From: Viola odorata | Taxonomy: Eukaryota > Streptophyta > Magnoliopsida > Malpighiales > Violaceae | Length of the DNA stretch: 64,000 nucleotides | Assembly (NCBI GenBank): GCA_963691705.1 | Contig: OY829540.1 | Span: forward strand, 4,540,001-4,604,000 | Direction of reading: 5' to 3' | Shown: positions 1 to 12,581 of the stretch, piece after piece | Numbering within the stretch: position 1 is the first letter of the stretch | Layout: each line of letters starts with the position of its first letter | Notes under the pieces: model-generated | What the model saw: the letters and a program-made list of their open reading frames with translations, nothing else | Database searches by the model: none | What the model was told of the DNA's origin: nothing | Translations under genes and position numbers: made by a program

Positions 1-361
1 GACTATAGCTAACTATAAGGCTCATCCGTTTGTCAATTCTTGGTGTAATACTCACTCATAAACGTACATGCTTGATTAGAAATGGCTATAAAGAACCATC
101 GATTTTCTCTTCTTTTGGTAAGCCAAAATGTAATAAGTAGTAAGTAGAAAGAGTAATTAGTATATCTACATCGTAGATAATTTCTATCTGGCAAATAGAT
201 CCTTCAATGGAAAAAAATTGAATTACTCTCCTTTGACTATTTTTTGCTAAATTTAAGTCCTTCCCTCTGGTCTTCCGTCCAAATACCTAAACGGTAGCAG
301 CAAGTCACGTTTTTTTTTTTTTGAGTTTTGTTGTTTGGTTGGTCCCAGCCTTGGAACCTCT
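1..361. repeat. Direct repeat, copy A (mate at 8392-8759)
   Basis: The first ~360 bases of the window recur almost unchanged at 8392-8759 in the same orientation, with only a few substitutions (for example one base in the first 40) and small length changes in a poly-T tract. Copy A may extend left of the window edge. The similarity ends shortly after the shared GGAACCTCTA. The two copies are 8.39 kb apart and enclose the P450 gene and the hAT-like element. It has no coding content and does not look like an LTR (no TG/CA ends seen). Confidence 0.85.
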
Positions 362-1814
362 ACTTACGCGATTTTAATTTTATTTGACCCATGATGGTTG
401 AATAAGGTGGTAACTCCAAAAATGTGGCATATTTTATTTTATTTTGCGTCCATGTCATTGACATTTCAAAAATCAATTTTCATAGAAAATTATGATATTT
501 TTATTCATATCTATATTTGACCGAGTCACTCATATACATATTTTAACTTTTTTTTTTTTGAATAAACTTATAATTTCTCATAATTAATTTCTAACATACC
601 AATGACACGTTAACACAAAGAATAATAAATTATATCACATTTTTCGACTTATCAACTAACTCAACCTTTAGGAGCCAAATGAAATAAAATCACAAACGCA
701 TCGTTCAAATGAGCACGGTTACAAATACAAGAGTCAAATAAAATTAACAAACGACAAGTATATAGAAAGCAATTAGATCATTAACCCTTAAACATATAAA
801 CCCTAACATATCCATTTATATTGAAATTTTTAAATGGATAATTAAGGAATTTGATGGGATCGAATATCAGCTTTTATTTGCTCCGCCGCCATATCCCTTC
901 ACATTATAAAAGAAATCTTTTTACCGGCTCAGATCCACAAAAATAATGTGAACTGAATAAAATCATAACACAATTTCTTTAGTAGAACAATATAGCAAAT
1001 CTATGGGGGACATGAATTTATATAATGTCTAATAATTATCATAAGGAGGAAAAGGAGAAAACAAAAATGATTAAAGACATAGAACAAGAGCATTGTTGGG
1101 CCCTATAAGCCCATGGTTTTCTCCATTTCACATCATATGTAACCATAGCATTCAACGGTTCACGAAAAAAAGCGTTCAGGAAAAATAAAATGAAAATAAA
1201 ATTCCGGTTCTTGATTTATTCTTTGTTTGGCAGTCCGTTTGCCATCACTAATTCCCGTGAAAGGATCTGATGTAATTCAACGGAACTACCAGTGGAAGCA
1301 GAGAAACCAATTCTTGTCATGAGAGGTGTAACTTATGAGGACATGTGCCGTTTGTTCATTCCTATCGTATACAAAAATGTTTTATATTCTGAATTATAAA
1401 GTTTGACTTTGAATGAAGATGGTGATCAAAATCTTAGCTTATCTATATCTTAATTCAAATATTTAGATTTTTTCAGATTCCAACAATGGTCAGATGGACT
1501 TTGTCTCATGCGTGGAAAGATAAGAAAACTGACTACTTATACGTAAATATATAATATGTTTTTGGTTGATAGAGAAGATAAAGATAGGATAGGAGTACAT
1601 GGAATTCGATTGATTTTTACATTATGAAAGCATAAAAAATACATAGATATCTTCTTCTTTGCATAAATAAATAAACTAATAAATTTATTGGTAATTAAAA
1701 TACATAAATAAATAAATAAACGAAAGAATGCGCATATATAATATTACAACTTGTAAAATTCTTCTTCTTTTTATTTTTCTTTTTCCGTGCATTTGATGAT
1801 AATTAACTAATTAA
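362..1814. other. AT-rich intergenic DNA downstream of the P450 gene
   Basis: No credible coding region, RNA gene or transposon end is visible. The last ~80 bases before the P450 stop codon are likely 3' untranslated sequence of that gene. Confidence 0.5.
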
Positions 1815-3813
1815 TTAATTATTAAGTAGTAAATTACGTGTTGAAGAAGAAATCACCGGGCGCAACATGAGAGGATTGGCCAGACTCATAGTAATGATAG
1901 ATCTTGGATTCAAGTTAACCTTTGCACCTTCTCCACCAGCAACTTTCCAATCAAAGCATTGAACCAAAGCAGCAACAGTTGCATGTGTCATGCTAAATGT
2001 CAAATTGGTCCCTGGACACATCCTTCTCCCTCCTCCAAAAGTGATTAAACTTGAATTCTGCATCATATTATTAGCATCTTTTTCATCCCCATCCTTCTTC
2101 AGGAATCTCTCGGGGCGGAACTCTTCAGGATTCTCCCAGACCTCGGGATCCCTCATTATAGAATACGCGTTCACCACCACAACTGTCCCTTTGCTTATCT
2201 TGTATTCGCCGATCCTACTGTCTTCTCTGCAAATCCTGTCCCAACAAGGAACGGGAGGGAACAGCCTTTGTGTTTCTTTCACGACGGCTTGAAGGTAATG
2301 GAGGTTATGGATGTCTGACTCATCTACGAGCCGTTCACTTCCGACAACCGTGTCAATTTCTTCTTTCACTTTCTTCATCACTTCAGGTTTGTCCATGAGA
2401 TTCGCCAATACCCATAGAATCCCATCTGCTGTTGTAACAGCACCTCCTGTGAAAAGATCCTGATAAATGTTCAACAAAAAAAAGGGAAAAAACAATTAGT
2501 GTAAGGTAGATTGGTAAAAACCTGAAAATGACTACTTTTCATAAAAGTCAATGCAGTGCTTTTTGGACAAACTTTATTCAACTCTATACCCTATTCTATT
2601 TTAATTGTTTCTCTTTATTTTGGACAAAATCTACTCCTTTGTAAAAATTATTATTTCTGAAAAACTCGGTAACGTGTTTATAATGTTGTTATCGTTAAAA
2701 TATTAGTTATATTATTAGAAAAATTCTCAATTACGTACTTTATAACGTTGTTGAATAAATATATGGTTAATTAATAATTTTATACAATTATAAAATTTAT
2801 ACTTATTGATTAATTAGTGATGGAGTATTTAATATAAAATCGGGATTAAAAGAGAAGTAATTGATAATTACCAGAAAGTAGCATTTCATTTGTTTCCTGG
2901 TGATCTTAACTTCAGCGTTCTCATCATGATAAACTTCCAACAAGACATCCATCAAATCTTTATCGTCTCTGTCAGCTCCTTCTTTTCTTGCTCTCTCCTC
3001 GTGCTCCTCAAGAAGCCGCTCGAACAGCTCATCGTATTTCTTCGGCACATCAGCGATCTTGTTCTTCAGAAACCAAATCCCGATTTTCCCTACAGGACCG
3101 CACATGTTCGCGAAGAACAACTTCGTCGCGACATCGAAAGATTGCGTCACCAACTTCCTGCATTGCTCAGCTTCATTATCTTCCCCAGCACACCTCGCAC
3201 TCATCACCATCCTGCACGTGATATTATTCGCCAGCGTCAGGACTTCCCCGCTCATATCGATAACTCCTCCGTCACTTTCGGCTTTCTCCAACACCTTGTT
3301 AACGAGTCTCATGACCTCCTCGAGCCGAAGCTTTCTCGTTCTTTTGATCTGGCTCGCTCCGAGCAGCTCCTGCACTGAGAGTTTCTTCATGAACTTCCAG
3401 TAATCTCCGTACTTGGCGTTGAAGAAACTGCTGTCACTTCCGAACAAGAGGTTATCCTCGAACGGAGATTTGATCCTGTTGGAGAAGGCGAGATCGTTGA
3501 TTTTGAAGATCTCAGTTGCCATCTTGGCATTGGATAGTAGGATGACCGGCATCTTCCCGAACCGGATTGAGATAAAAGGACCGTATTTGGATCCGAGCTT
3601 GTGTAGGCCTTTGTAGATGTGAGGGATTAAGTGGTGGAGGTGACCTACGATTGGTAGGGCGCCTGGTGTTGGAGGAAGTTGGCGGAAAATTAAGGTTGCA
3701 TTTTTGGGCTCAGTATCCGGTTTAGTTCTGAACCGGTAATGAAGAATGAAGGCCGAGACGAGCCAGAGGAGGCAGATGATGAAGATGTATTGGATGTCAA
3801 TCATGACAGCCAT
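1815..3813 (-). CDS. Cytochrome P450 monooxygenase, CYP71 clan (two exons)
   Basis: This encodes a microsomal haem-thiolate monooxygenase that would oxidise a small secondary metabolite with electrons from P450 reductase. Exon 1 runs 3813 to 2872 (314 codons) and ends at a GT donor. Exon 2 runs 2459 to 1815 after a CAG acceptor. The single phase-0 intron (2871-2460) sits just before the I-helix, the usual place in A-type plant P450s. The product is 528 residues, a normal length. Visible parts: N-terminal membrane anchor about 10-28, proline-rich hinge LPPTPGALP 46-54, I-helix from 315, KETQR (ExxR) 376-379, PERF region 428-433, and haem loop FGGGRRMCPG 455-464 with Cys462. Odd point: the I-helix oxygen-activation motif reads GGAVTT, with Val322 where Asp or Glu is usual. 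General look is CYP93/CYP705/CYP712-like; the substrate cannot be assigned. The frame is intact and splice sites are canonical, so it is probably functional. Confidence 0.9.
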
Positions 3814-3889
3814 TGTTATGTGACAAAAGAAAGAAACTTATGTGAGAGGTGTGGAAATGGATGGTGGCTATACTGCTTGCTGGGGCTGG

Positions 3890-3899
3890 TTTATATAAA
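3890..3899 (-). promoter_or_regulatory. Probable TATA box of the P450 gene
   Basis: On the minus strand this reads CTTTATATAA, about 80 bases upstream of the ATG at 3813. That leaves room for a transcription start ~30 bases downstream and a short leader. Position and sequence fit a plant core promoter; no transcript data are available. Confidence 0.6.
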
Positions 3900-4175
3900 G
3901 GAATGCTCGGTACTATATAGTACTATTATTAAGTAGTACGCAATTGACTAGACCTTTCTTTAACTGTTTATCTTTTTTTTTACTTTTTACTTTTTAATAA
4001 TTTGAGTGGATCGAAATTGTGGACTATGACTTTGAAATAATGTGAAACTATTGCAATTCTCCCGAACTCAACCTAATTTATTGTTGTAAAATTAGCTGAA
4101 ATTAAAGAAAGGAAACATGAGCTATTTAGCTCCAAATCGGTATCGTAATTTCAAAAAAAAAAATTACCCACAATT

Positions 4176-4396
4176 GGTGACTTGGAATATTACTGTACTA
4201 GCTTCATTTTATTTTTTTGGTTGCATTAAACTACAGCCATCATGTTTGACTTTGCAACATAAGTGTAAAATGTGCAAAAAAGAGAGTGTGTATAAGGTGA
4301 CTTGGAATATTACTGTACTAGCTTCATTTTATTTTTTTGGTTGCATTAAACTACAGCCATCATGTTTGACTTTGCAACATAAGTGTAAAATGTGCA
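4176..4396. repeat. Perfect 101-bp tandem duplication in the P450 upstream region
   Basis: Bases 4176-4276 and 4296-4396 are identical over 101 bases (period 120), separated by a 19-base linker. They lie ~360-580 bases upstream of the P450 start codon. Perfect identity implies a recent duplication and doubles whatever regulatory sites the unit holds. Confidence 0.9.
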
Positions 4397-4776
4397 GTGT
4401 GTATAATTCTTCAGGTGTATTGTGATTTGGATTTTGGGTTTGAGAGTTTTATTTTTTGTATTTTGTAATTTTTTCTCTATTAGTAAAATTATTAGTTGGT
4501 TTTTGTTCGTAGAATAGGTATATTGTCGAACCACTTAAATATTCGTGTCTTTTTATTCTTTCCCTTTCTCTTTATTTTTATGTTGCGAGCTTATTATTAT
4601 ATAAATCGATTTAAGGTGAATTAAATTTCACAACAATTATAATATAACCTAATCAATCACACTTCATATTATAGAAGTAGCTAATATATGAGTAATCATG
4701 TTTTACAAAAAGGTCCCGATGGGAAAGCAATATTATACAACATACTTCACGTATTGTATTTCGGGACACCTATATA
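4397..4776. other. AT-rich spacer upstream of the P450 gene
   Basis: No gene or repeat is recognised between the tandem duplication and the hAT-like element. Confidence 0.4.
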
Positions 4777-4784
4777 TATATATA

Positions 4785-7304
4785 TAGGGGTGGCAATATG
4801 GGACATGTCCATATACCCGTCCCATCCGTCCAAATTTAGACGGGATATGGATAATAATTTTAGTTCCATTTAATAAACTGGATGGGTCAGACCCGTCCCG
4901 CTATGTACACGGACAGACGGGACAAACCCGACGGGTTCCCGTCCGTCCATTTAAAAAAGAAAATTATTTAATTTAAATTTTTAATTAATTTCAACAGCTC
5001 TGATTTCTCTAATCCACACCCACCACATTTTGACAAACCCACCGCCCTAACTCTCCCCCTCTCTCAGTCGCGCCACCACCTCCTCCTCCTCCACCTCCTC
5101 CACCTCCCACTGCCACATGTATTACCACCTCCCATTGCAGATCCGATCGCAATCAGCTTTCACGACCTCGCTCGCTCCTTCTCTCCTCTCTTCTTTCTGT
5201 GCAGATCCGATTGCAATCGCGTAAAAGGTATCATCCTCAAACCTTCTTCTCTGTTTTGCTTGAATGGGTTTGCTGCTGTGTATGTGTTGTTGATTGTCCA
5301 TTCCCCCCACCCTGAAATCAATTTAGTAGATTGAGAAATGCAAATGCACACGAGAGAGATTTTTCTCTTCTAATCCTGGTATGTAAAGCACGTTCTTGAC
5401 TGGGTCAAAAGCTGTGGCTGGGAAATAATTTTTCTCTATTCTTACCCTCTCTTTAATTAAGTACTCATCTCTTCTTCTTTTTACTAGTTGTACTTTGCTG
5501 ACTTTTGGTTTAATTTGAGAGTGCAATGTAATGAGCTTGATTAATGGCTCGATGAGTGTGGTTTCTGGTGTGGATTAATGATGATGGGCTCACTTTATGG
5601 GTATAACACGTTGATTGCATTTCTTTTCTGAAAGATATTTGAGGAATTAGGAGCTGTTCTTAGAAAATGATCTGTAATTTGTTTTTTTTCTTCTTTCAAA
5701 TTGTTTGTAATCTGGATTTATGATAGGAACTTTTTTTTTTTTAGTTTCTATGCAACTGATCCTGGAAGCGGAGGGAAAGCCTAGAATTGGAGAGAAAACC
5801 TCTTGTTGCTTATATTGAATCTGTTTGCTGTCATTAACGGTCATTTAACTAGGTAGATGATAGGTCTGGTTAGTGGTTGACCCCTTTGTTGGCACTTAGC
5901 CGAGCAAAAAGAACTTGGTCGTTATGTCGATACTTATTCCAATTACTGATATAGATTAAAGAAGTATAGAATGAAGATTGAGGATGACTAGGCTTTGCAT
6001 CAAAGGAAATAATTCAGTTGGTTTAGGGATTTAAGTAAAGGATTATTCGATGAGGCAATGCGGCTTTTGTCAGTCTGCATCTATGAATGTCATCTATCAT
6101 TTTTTTTGTTCTGATAAAACAAATGTTTGGGTTCAGGGCTAGTGAACTTTCTCTATCCTTTGATACTCCCAACTAAGTTTTACTTAACTCTTTGCTTTTT
6201 TCTTCTGTATAACGTGTTTTTGAGTTTTGATTATCCACTTGTTTCTTTCTTGGACCTAAAATATTAAAATTGTGTCTTGATCATTCAGTGGCTACTCCAC
6301 TGCAATTGTAGTTGTTGCTACCCCCTTCTGAAATTGTTGTTGCCACTGTTTTATGGATTATTATATAAACAAATAAAGGGGTGATCACTCCTTTAATTAC
6401 CTCTAGCTAGCTAATTAAGTGTTTCTCTTCTCATAGTACAGTAGAGATAATTGCCATCATTTTACCATTCAACAACTTATATTCTCCAAGATCTGGTTGC
6501 TTGCTAACCTCAACATCTAAATCTATCAACAAACTATAATGTTTTAGGAGCAGTCATTCTCCGTGTGAACAGTGAAGAGATGCAACTTAAATTACTAATT
6601 CGATTCGAACAAAATCGGGTTTACTCATTTACATTTGCTGTTTGTTGGCTTTCCTTGTATTTTTAATTTTTGTGAAATTGATATGTCCAGTGTTTGTGAT
6701 TTTCTGCCTCTCATGTTCCACTTGCAGTGTGCTGTCCCTTACAAGATTGGGATGCTAGCAGGAGGCACTGCTGGGGGTCAGGTCTGCGTTTGGACATCAA
6801 GCTAGGGGAAACACCTTATGTATGTGTCTGTATTTGTCAATTAGCAACCTATGTGCACATCGTAGTCTGTAGTAGTATAGCTGTTTTTTCCTATTTTGTG
6901 AATTCCATGTGATCATCGGAGGAAATGATAACTGAAATGGAGTGAAATCAATGACTATGTCCAAGTATTTTTTTGCTCTAATTGGTGTATAATCTGGAAT
7001 TTTTCTGCAGATTTTTCTGTACAAGTTTGCATATTAAAAAAAAATTCTGCAATTTTTCTGTGCAAATTTTCTGCAGATTTTTTAGCAATTTTTTTGCAGG
7101 CTCATTTTTAAAAAAAAATTTCAATTTAAAAAAAAAAAATCAAAAAAATATTAGTTGGACGGGACCCGTCCAAACCCGGCTAATTTAGATGGACGGGATT
7201 GGTCCGTCCATTTATTAAATGGACTTGGACAAGTCCGTCCGTTTATTAAATGGATAAATGGAATTGCACCATGGACGTCCGTCCGTCCCATATTGCCACC
7301 CCTA
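4785..7304. mobile_element. hAT-like DNA transposon, non-autonomous, 2.5 kb
   Basis: The ends are inverted: TAGGGGTGGCAATATGGGAC at 4785 and its near-exact reverse complement ending at 7304. The 8-base target duplication TATATATA stands at 4777-4784 and 7305-7312, the size typical of hAT insertions. Because the target is a TA microsatellite, the duplication is less decisive than usual. Subterminal copies of GTCCGTCC and CGGGAC crowd both ends, as in other hAT elements where transposase binds. The interior (about 5000-6800) has GC-richer, CT-rich stretches resembling a gene leader followed by long intron-like DNA, but no transposase reading frame, BED zinc finger or dimerisation domain is visible. 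A short GC-rich piece at 6725-6810 after a pyrimidine-rich CAG could be an exon remnant of unknown origin. Confidence 0.8.
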
Positions 7305-7312
7305 TATATATA

Positions 7313-8391
7313 CATAGATATCACCCGATTAATGAATGACTTTTTATTAGATACACCCAAAATATATATATATCATTTACTTAGAATAAGATGACATCCA
7401 ATATGACTCAGTATTAGTTTATTTTTTTTAATTTTTAAAATTAAGAGGCAATCTCAAGTTTAGTAATTTACTTCAATAAATGAGAGTGAGTGAATCATCC
7501 ATGTGGTTGATCTATATATAATGTAAAACTAACATAAATAGAAATTTCATGAGCTCTCTAGCTACAAGAATGCTTTTTCCCTCTCTTTTTTAATCCTCAC
7601 TCACTCTCATATGCTAAAATTAATGAAAATAATTACATAATTTTTAAAATAAATGTGTATTAATGAAATATTAAATAGGTTGTAACCAAGTTTTATCTTC
7701 CCTTAAATTTAAATAAAAATTTATCATATATTGTACGCGAATGATGATCTAACTGGGTCTAGCTCTAATTTAAATATAAAATGATTTGTTTAAAGAGCCC
7801 GTATGTACCTCATTTTGTGGCATTGTTGACTTATGTATACGTTTTGGGAGTATATCTAATAAAATCTATAAAAAAAATTAAATAGTGAGTAACTTGATGC
7901 AAGACATTTTCACACCATCTAAGCAAGAAAATTAAAAGATATAGTAAAGTCTTTGAAATAGTTGAGTTTCTTCTATTTCTACTTGTATAAAAAAGGTGTA
8001 CAAAAACACCTATATATTTTTTAACCTCATGTTATGTTTAGATATTAATTAATTGGAATTGATCAACTTGCTCACTTCAATTAGACCACGTGATGTCTTG
8101 AGATATTGAACTATTTCGCTAACGCGATAATTGATACTATATGTCTACTTTAAAATACGTGTTGTTTCAATTATAATTTTTTATTTTATTTTAAAGTAAG
8201 TGTCATTCTTAGAATATTAAGTGCATGTATTATACCAAACTTTTTAGGTTTATTCATATATAATTATATTTTTAAGAAGTGAAAAAAGAATATATCGGAT
8301 TACTTATTGTTTATTTATTTATTGCCTTACTTTATATATAGTAGTCTCTTTTTTTCTTTTCTAAGCTATAGTTTGTTAGACGAAGTTTACG
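7313..8391. other. AT-rich intergenic DNA
   Basis: Nothing coding or structured is recognised between the hAT-like element and repeat copy B. Confidence 0.4.
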
Positions 8392-8759
8392 GACTATAGC
8401 TAACTATAAGGCTCATCCGTTTGTTAATTCTTGGTGTAATACTCACTCATAAACGTACATGCTTGATTAGAAATGACTATAAAGAACCATCGATTTTCTC
8501 TTTTTTTGGTAAGCCAAAATGTAATAAGTAGTAAGTAGAAAGAGTAATTAGTATATCTACATCCTAGATAATTTCTATCTGGCAAATAGATCCTTCAATG
8601 GAAAAAAATTGAATTACTCTCCTTTGACTATTTTTTGCTAAATTTAAGTCCTTCCCTCTGGTCTTCCGTCCAAATACCTAAACGGTAGCAGCAAGTCACG
8701 TTTTTTTTTTTTTTAGTTTTGTTGTTTGGTTGGTCCCAGCCTTGGAAATGGAACCTCTA
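8392..8759. repeat. Direct repeat, copy B (mate at 1-361)
   Basis: This is the second copy of the segment at the window start, in the same orientation, with scattered substitutions and a short insertion near its right end. Sequence beyond 8760 is unrelated to that beyond 361, so the duplication covers only this short segment or the rest has been replaced. Confidence 0.85.
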
Positions 8760-9550
8760 ACATGAAGGATGTTTCTCACACCTTACCAACAAGCCAGAGG
8801 AGGCTAGCAAGTCACGTTTATTCCTACCTAGTTGTAAGTTGTAACCCGTGCAAATTGAGTTTCACATTAGAAGAAAAATAAAAAAAGAGAGTATTGATTG
8901 TGGATAGTCGAGCAGAATCAGGCAGTATCTCATGGGGTACAGCACTTAAAAGATAAAAAATAAAATAAAAAATCTCATTGGTTGACTGAAGCTGGACAAC
9001 TTTACAGCTTGACTTGGCTTGGTAGTAGAACCCGGCCATATAACAAAATGGGTCTGGTTTTTTTCTTCTAACACGACTTAAGTTAAAACTACTATTACTT
9101 CTTGTTTTAAATTTCTTTTCTTATAACTATCTTTTATAGGCATTTTTTTTATAATTTTTAGAAAATGTTATCAGCTTTTTTATTATATTTTTTGAAATTG
9201 TAAATATTGTCTTAAATATTTTTTGGTCTTTTTTATTTTTTTAATTTATATAATTTTCTAAATTAAATAATTCCTTACGCCAAAACTGACATGTAGCGTC
9301 ACGTCAGTAAAAATAATATAAAAAATGTTACATGTGCAGAATTAGTATACACATGCACAAAATTAGAGTGAGGAGCTGAATTAATAAACGATTGGTAATA
9401 GAAGGGCTAAATCTAGATAAAAATAAAATGAGATATCAGATTAATAAGAAATTAAATTCAAGTTGAGGACGAATATTATTAACCCAATCGTAATCAACAT
9501 ATGAAATAATTATAATTAGTCATGAGGTCATGACGTGATGTGTTGAGTTT
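8760..9550. other. AT-rich intergenic DNA
   Basis: No gene, RNA or element end was recognised here. Confidence 0.4.
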
Positions 9551-9558
9551 GTGTCCTT

Positions 9559-9959
9559 AGGGCCGGGTGTACCAAAATCGGACCGAACTGGAACCGCCAT
9601 TTCAGTCCGTGTTTTTTTAAACAGTAAAGTGAAGAATTAGATTGAAACGAAAAATCGGGAACCGTTTCATATATATTAAATACTTACTAATTCTTTTATC
9701 AATAAACAAACTAGAATCTAATGGCTAAAAATTTAGCATTTTGCCTTTAGGTCATGGTTTCAAAACCTATTAGCACTTCCATTTCTTAAAAAAACCACAC
9801 AAAAAAATACGGGTCAGATTCGAAATCGACTCGAATTGAACCATTAATTCAGGACTGGACCGTTAGAAAACTATTCAGTTCAGTTCTCCAATTTCAAGAC
9901 CCATAAATTTTTGATTTTTTTCCAAAAATCAGACCGAACCAGCCCGTGTACACCCTTAC
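9559..9959. mobile_element. hAT-like MITE, 401 bp
   Basis: GGGTGTAC near the left end is inverted as GTACACCC near the right end, followed inward by GGACCGAAC-type repeats and their complement. The flanks carry an 8-base near-duplication, GTGTCCTT (9551-9558) and GTGCCCTT (9960-9967), one mismatch. It has no coding capacity. The terminal inverted repeats are imperfect, so the exact ends are approximate. Confidence 0.6.
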
Positions 9960-11424
9960 GTGCCCTTGAAAATGAGTGATTTTTTTAAAAAAAATCATCT
10001 TTCAAGATCGAAATTTAGGAACGGCTTGTACTTCTATTTCTTTTTATTTCTTTGAGATCGAAAATAAGAGTTTCGCTTAATCTATACTATATAAAAAGCA
10101 CGAAGGGTCTTATTCTTTAAAAGTCTACTATGCCCTTTAATTATTAAAAAGCTTAAGGGTGTAATAGACTTTTAAACATTTTAATTAATTAACTTACCTA
10201 TTAAATTAATTAACCTACCTATTAAGTTATTTGATTGTAATAGACTTTTAAACGTAATAGACTTTTAAATATTTTAATTAATTAATTAATTAAATTAATT
10301 AACCTATCTATTAAATTAATTAACCTACCTATTAAATTATTTATATTTTTAATTGGTTCGAATCAACATCACCCTTAAAAAATTAACCAGTATATATTAA
10401 AAAATTAACATAATTAGTGATTGATAAAATAATTAAATAACTTAATAATATTTTTTACCATCTTTTAATTTTCTAATTATTAGAAAGACCAAAATTGCAA
10501 TTTTGTTGCAGGCTTACGTTGTAAATTTCAGGCTTATATTGCAAATTTTAAAACTATTGGGTTCAAAGTGGGAGATTTTGTAAACTTTAAGGTTTCTTTA
10601 TATAGTTTATCCAAAAATATATTTAATTTTTTAATCAATAAAGTTAATAATTTTTTTATTATTATATAATAAAAAATAAAATGTTACAAAATAAATATTT
10701 TGAGTATATTTTTAATGATTACGTAAATATATTTCTTGAGATTTTAGTATATTTTTTTAGATAAAAACTAGATAATGTTTTTAATTTCAAGTTAAACAAC
10801 AACACGAATTTTAAAATAAATAAAAAAATCCTATATGGCAAAAGTGGAAAGAAAATCGGATCTCCTACATTCGTTAGTCTCTTAAAAAATCACATGGGAG
10901 TAGCTTGTAATAATATTTTAAATAACACTAATAATAGTAAATTATAAAGTAAAAAAATTTATAAATTAATTTTTCAATTAAGTAATGCAATTTTATTTAT
11001 ATTATTAAATAAAAATTATTTAATTAATAAATAATTATAATATTCATAATTTTTAGTAAGAGCTTGAAATTATTAAATGATTTATCATAGAAAATTTACT
11101 TAGTATTGCGAGTTAAGAAAGTTAGCAAAAATAAATTATATTTGTATAAACTATATATATATTTTTGAAAGTGAATTAATATTAAAATTATGAATAATTA
11201 ATGTATATTAAATATATTCTTTAGAATTTAAATTTATATTAAATAATTTTTTGATAGTATGAAAAATAAAAGAAGGTGATTTTTTATAATAAAATATTCG
11301 CATCATAATATTAAATTATAATTAACAAAAAAATTATTTAAATTATTTAATAATTTAAATTCTAAAATACAAAAGAGAAAGATAATTTTTTTAAGAATTA
11401 AAATATGTTAAATACCGAAACTAT

Positions 11425-11573
11425 CTTCCTATGAAATTATTTTTATGAACTTTTACTTTTATATATTTTTAAAATTTATCATTGTTTTTTTTCACCCATG
11501 TCAATATCACAAACAATGATAAATTTTAAAAATATATAAAAGTAAAAGTTCATAAGAATAATTTCATAGGAAG
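11425..11573. repeat. 63-bp inverted repeat (foldback)
   Basis: Arms 11425-11487 and 11511-11573 are reverse complements with one mismatch, separated by 23 bases. Transcribed, they would form a long stable hairpin. They could be a foldback MITE or a source of small RNA; no flanking target duplication was recognised. Confidence 0.85.
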
Positions 11574-12581
11574 AAAAAATTTAATATTAAAAGAGATTGT
11601 AAGAAATCAATCTATGTAATGTACTCATGGAGCTACAATGTGAGAAATATTTTTAAAAGTATGGAATTGAAAAATAGTCACAATGAGTAAAATATAAGTT
11701 AATCTATTTTTAAATTTAAATTATTTGTTAAATATAACTTATGTATATTAATATATTTTTTAAATGTAAATTATTTTAATTATTATTATATTATTTTAAC
11801 AATAATATTTTTTATTCAAGTTAATATTTTTTGTTTTATTTTATTATTAAATTTAGTAAAGTGATTGATTTTAAGAGAGTTGAAGAAACATAAACTAAAT
11901 AAAAGTGAAAAATAAATTGTAATATTTATACTTTTTCTAACATAAATTATATGGTAAAAAGAAGAAATTTTTTTATGAGAATAATTGAGAAGAAGTTTAT
12001 TTATAAGTATTGACAATATTAGCCATATATTATCAAAATGATTTATATTAATTTTACTTTTATGAAAGAAATATTTTATATTGTACATAAAATATTTTTT
12101 ACATGGGTTAATAATATTTATTTTATTTTTATTATTTAACTATAATTTTAAGCCAATACATGGTTTATTTTTTCAGAAAAAATTTCTTTTAAATTTAAGA
12201 AAATCATAAAAGTGAAAAATAAAAAGAGAATTTATAACTTTTCCTAAAATTAATTGTGACAATTGTTGATTAATGAGTTTTAATAATATAAAAGGATGAG
12301 GTTAGATATTTTAAAAAAAAATACTAAAAATTAATATTTTATAATCTAATCATCAAATATTTATGGTTATACATTTTCCTCCAATATTTATAAATTTTTT
12401 TCAACTTTTTACCATTTTTTATATTTTTTAACCACTTATAATGTTTATATTAAAATATTTTAGGATATTAAAGGATTTTTAATGTAAATCTTAAAGCTAT
12501 AGTGTCCGAAGTGAAAGAATATTTAAACTATAAAAAATTATGTTGTTTACCTTAAAATTTGTGCTAGGTAAAGTGATAAGA

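Noticed and set aside
4117..4425. 102-codon frame with an internal repeat
   Set aside because: The repeat is the noncoding 101-bp tandem duplication; the frame is incidental.
10250..10340. TTAATTAA/CTACCTATTAA repeats as a possible CRISPR-like array
   Set aside because: Simple AT-rich repetition in plant DNA without regular spacers; CRISPR arrays are not expected here.
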